Shown in pieces: positions 63,870 through 64,000 of a stretch of DNA of 64,000 nucleotides (its first letter is position 1; each line of letters opens with the position of its first letter). The DNA lies in assembly GCA_016177875.1 (NCBI GenBank), contig JACOUL010000017.1:1-64000 (forward strand). The letters are read 5' to 3'. The stretch comes from Burkholderiales bacterium. GTDB lineage: Bacteria; Pseudomonadota; Gammaproteobacteria; Burkholderiales; Burkholderiaceae_D. The notes under the pieces are model-generated. The model had not been told where the DNA came from, did not search any database, and saw only the letters and a list, made by a program, of their open reading frames with translations. A program made the translations under genes and the position numbers.

Positions 63870-64000
63870 TCAAGGTAAAACGGCCGTCGTCCGCGCGCTG
63901 CAGGACGAGCAACTGGTTTGATGCGACGGAAACGGTTTTGGCGACGAAATCGGCGGCGATCGGCAGCTCGCGGCCGCCGCGATCGACTAACGCCGCCAAC
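63853..64000 (-). CDS. pyrR: PyrR, pyrimidine regulator/uracil phosphoribosyltransferase, C-terminus (partial)
   Basis: The reverse strand reads [19 protein letters not shown] and continues to a TAA at 63853-63855. This is the conserved PyrR C-terminal segment ([13 protein letters not shown]), 48 residues in the window; the N-terminus is beyond the right edge. In Gram-positives PyrR binds pyr mRNA; in Proteobacteria its role is less clear and may be mostly UPRTase activity. It overlaps pyrB by 17 bp. Confidence 0.9.
   Translation of the reverse strand, partial: LAALVDRGGRELPIAADFVAKTVSVASNQLLVLQRADDGRFTLNVHNA

Noticed and set aside
1..64000. tRNA, rRNA, CRISPR array, prophage or complete insertion sequence
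   Set aside because: None was seen: no repeat-spacer array, no tRNA-like cloverleaf in the gaps read, and no intact transposase. The 25-codon fragment at 1-77 is too short to call a mobile element.

Overview
The window looks like chromosomal DNA of a betaproteobacterium, most likely Burkholderiales near Oxalobacteraceae. This is inferred from gene content and order only: pyrR-pyrB-pyrC'-plsC, pcm-rhodanese-tolC, waaC-kdoO-waaA and a capD/rml sugar cluster, plus moderately high GC and dense, often overlapping operons. No rRNA, tRNA, CRISPR array, prophage or intact insertion sequence was seen. About 60 protein genes are supported. The right edge cuts pyrR, and the left edge may cut a small reverse-strand gene.

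Layout. 0.3-5.1 kb: hybrid sensor kinase overlapping an MlaE-like permease, then an MCE protein and a lipoprotein; no ABC ATPase is present. 5.1-9.6 kb: P-type cation ATPase facing a KefB/KefC-type antiporter. 10.0-13.3 kb: a dlt-like operon (amino-acid adenylating ligase, polytopic membrane protein, carrier protein), flanked by two related copies of a macB-type permease 3' end. 13.3-16.9 kb: MacAB-like export operon (reverse) whose adaptor carries a Spy/CpxP-like insert. 17.0-24.5 kb: TetR, RND adaptor and RND pump, then pcm, rhodanese and tolC, ending in a decayed glutathione S-transferase. 24.7-26.5 kb: hydrolase, VOC and GNAT genes. 26.5-29.0 kb: GDYXXLXY/DUF4401/DUF2157 membrane operon. 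29.1-35.7 kb: AcrR-type regulator facing a full acrA-acrB-oprM-type operon with a recognisable AcrR-like operator and a strong terminator.

35.7-40.7 kb is a patchwork of small accessory genes (zinc-ribbon-like membrane protein, orphan SMI1/KNR4 protein, LysE exporter, GFA, cupin, PilZ, ABM). 40.7-51.3 kb, reverse strand, is envelope biosynthesis: waaA, kdoO, waaC, phosphomannomutase, a CapD/FlaA1-type dehydratase, an initiating phosphoglycosyltransferase and rmlBACD. apaH, folE2, a periplasmic protein and a SufR-like regulator follow. 54.5-60.7 kb holds a cyanate/nitrate-type ABC transporter with cyanase and a DUF1348 protein, preceded by a NarL-type two-component pair and a perfect 20-bp palindrome. 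60.7-64.0 kb holds plsC and the pyrimidine genes, including a dihydroorotase homologue lacking its metal-binding HxH.

The shared theme is the cell envelope: lipid trafficking, four export systems, possible aminoacyl decoration, LPS core and Kdo modification, rhamnose supply and phospholipid synthesis. The most unusual items are the dlt-like operon with its flanking permease-end repeats, the MacA-Spy fusion, the ATPase-less MlaE/MCE group tied to a hybrid kinase, and the cyanate operon with its palindrome. Functions are assigned from motifs read by eye; no database search was run.
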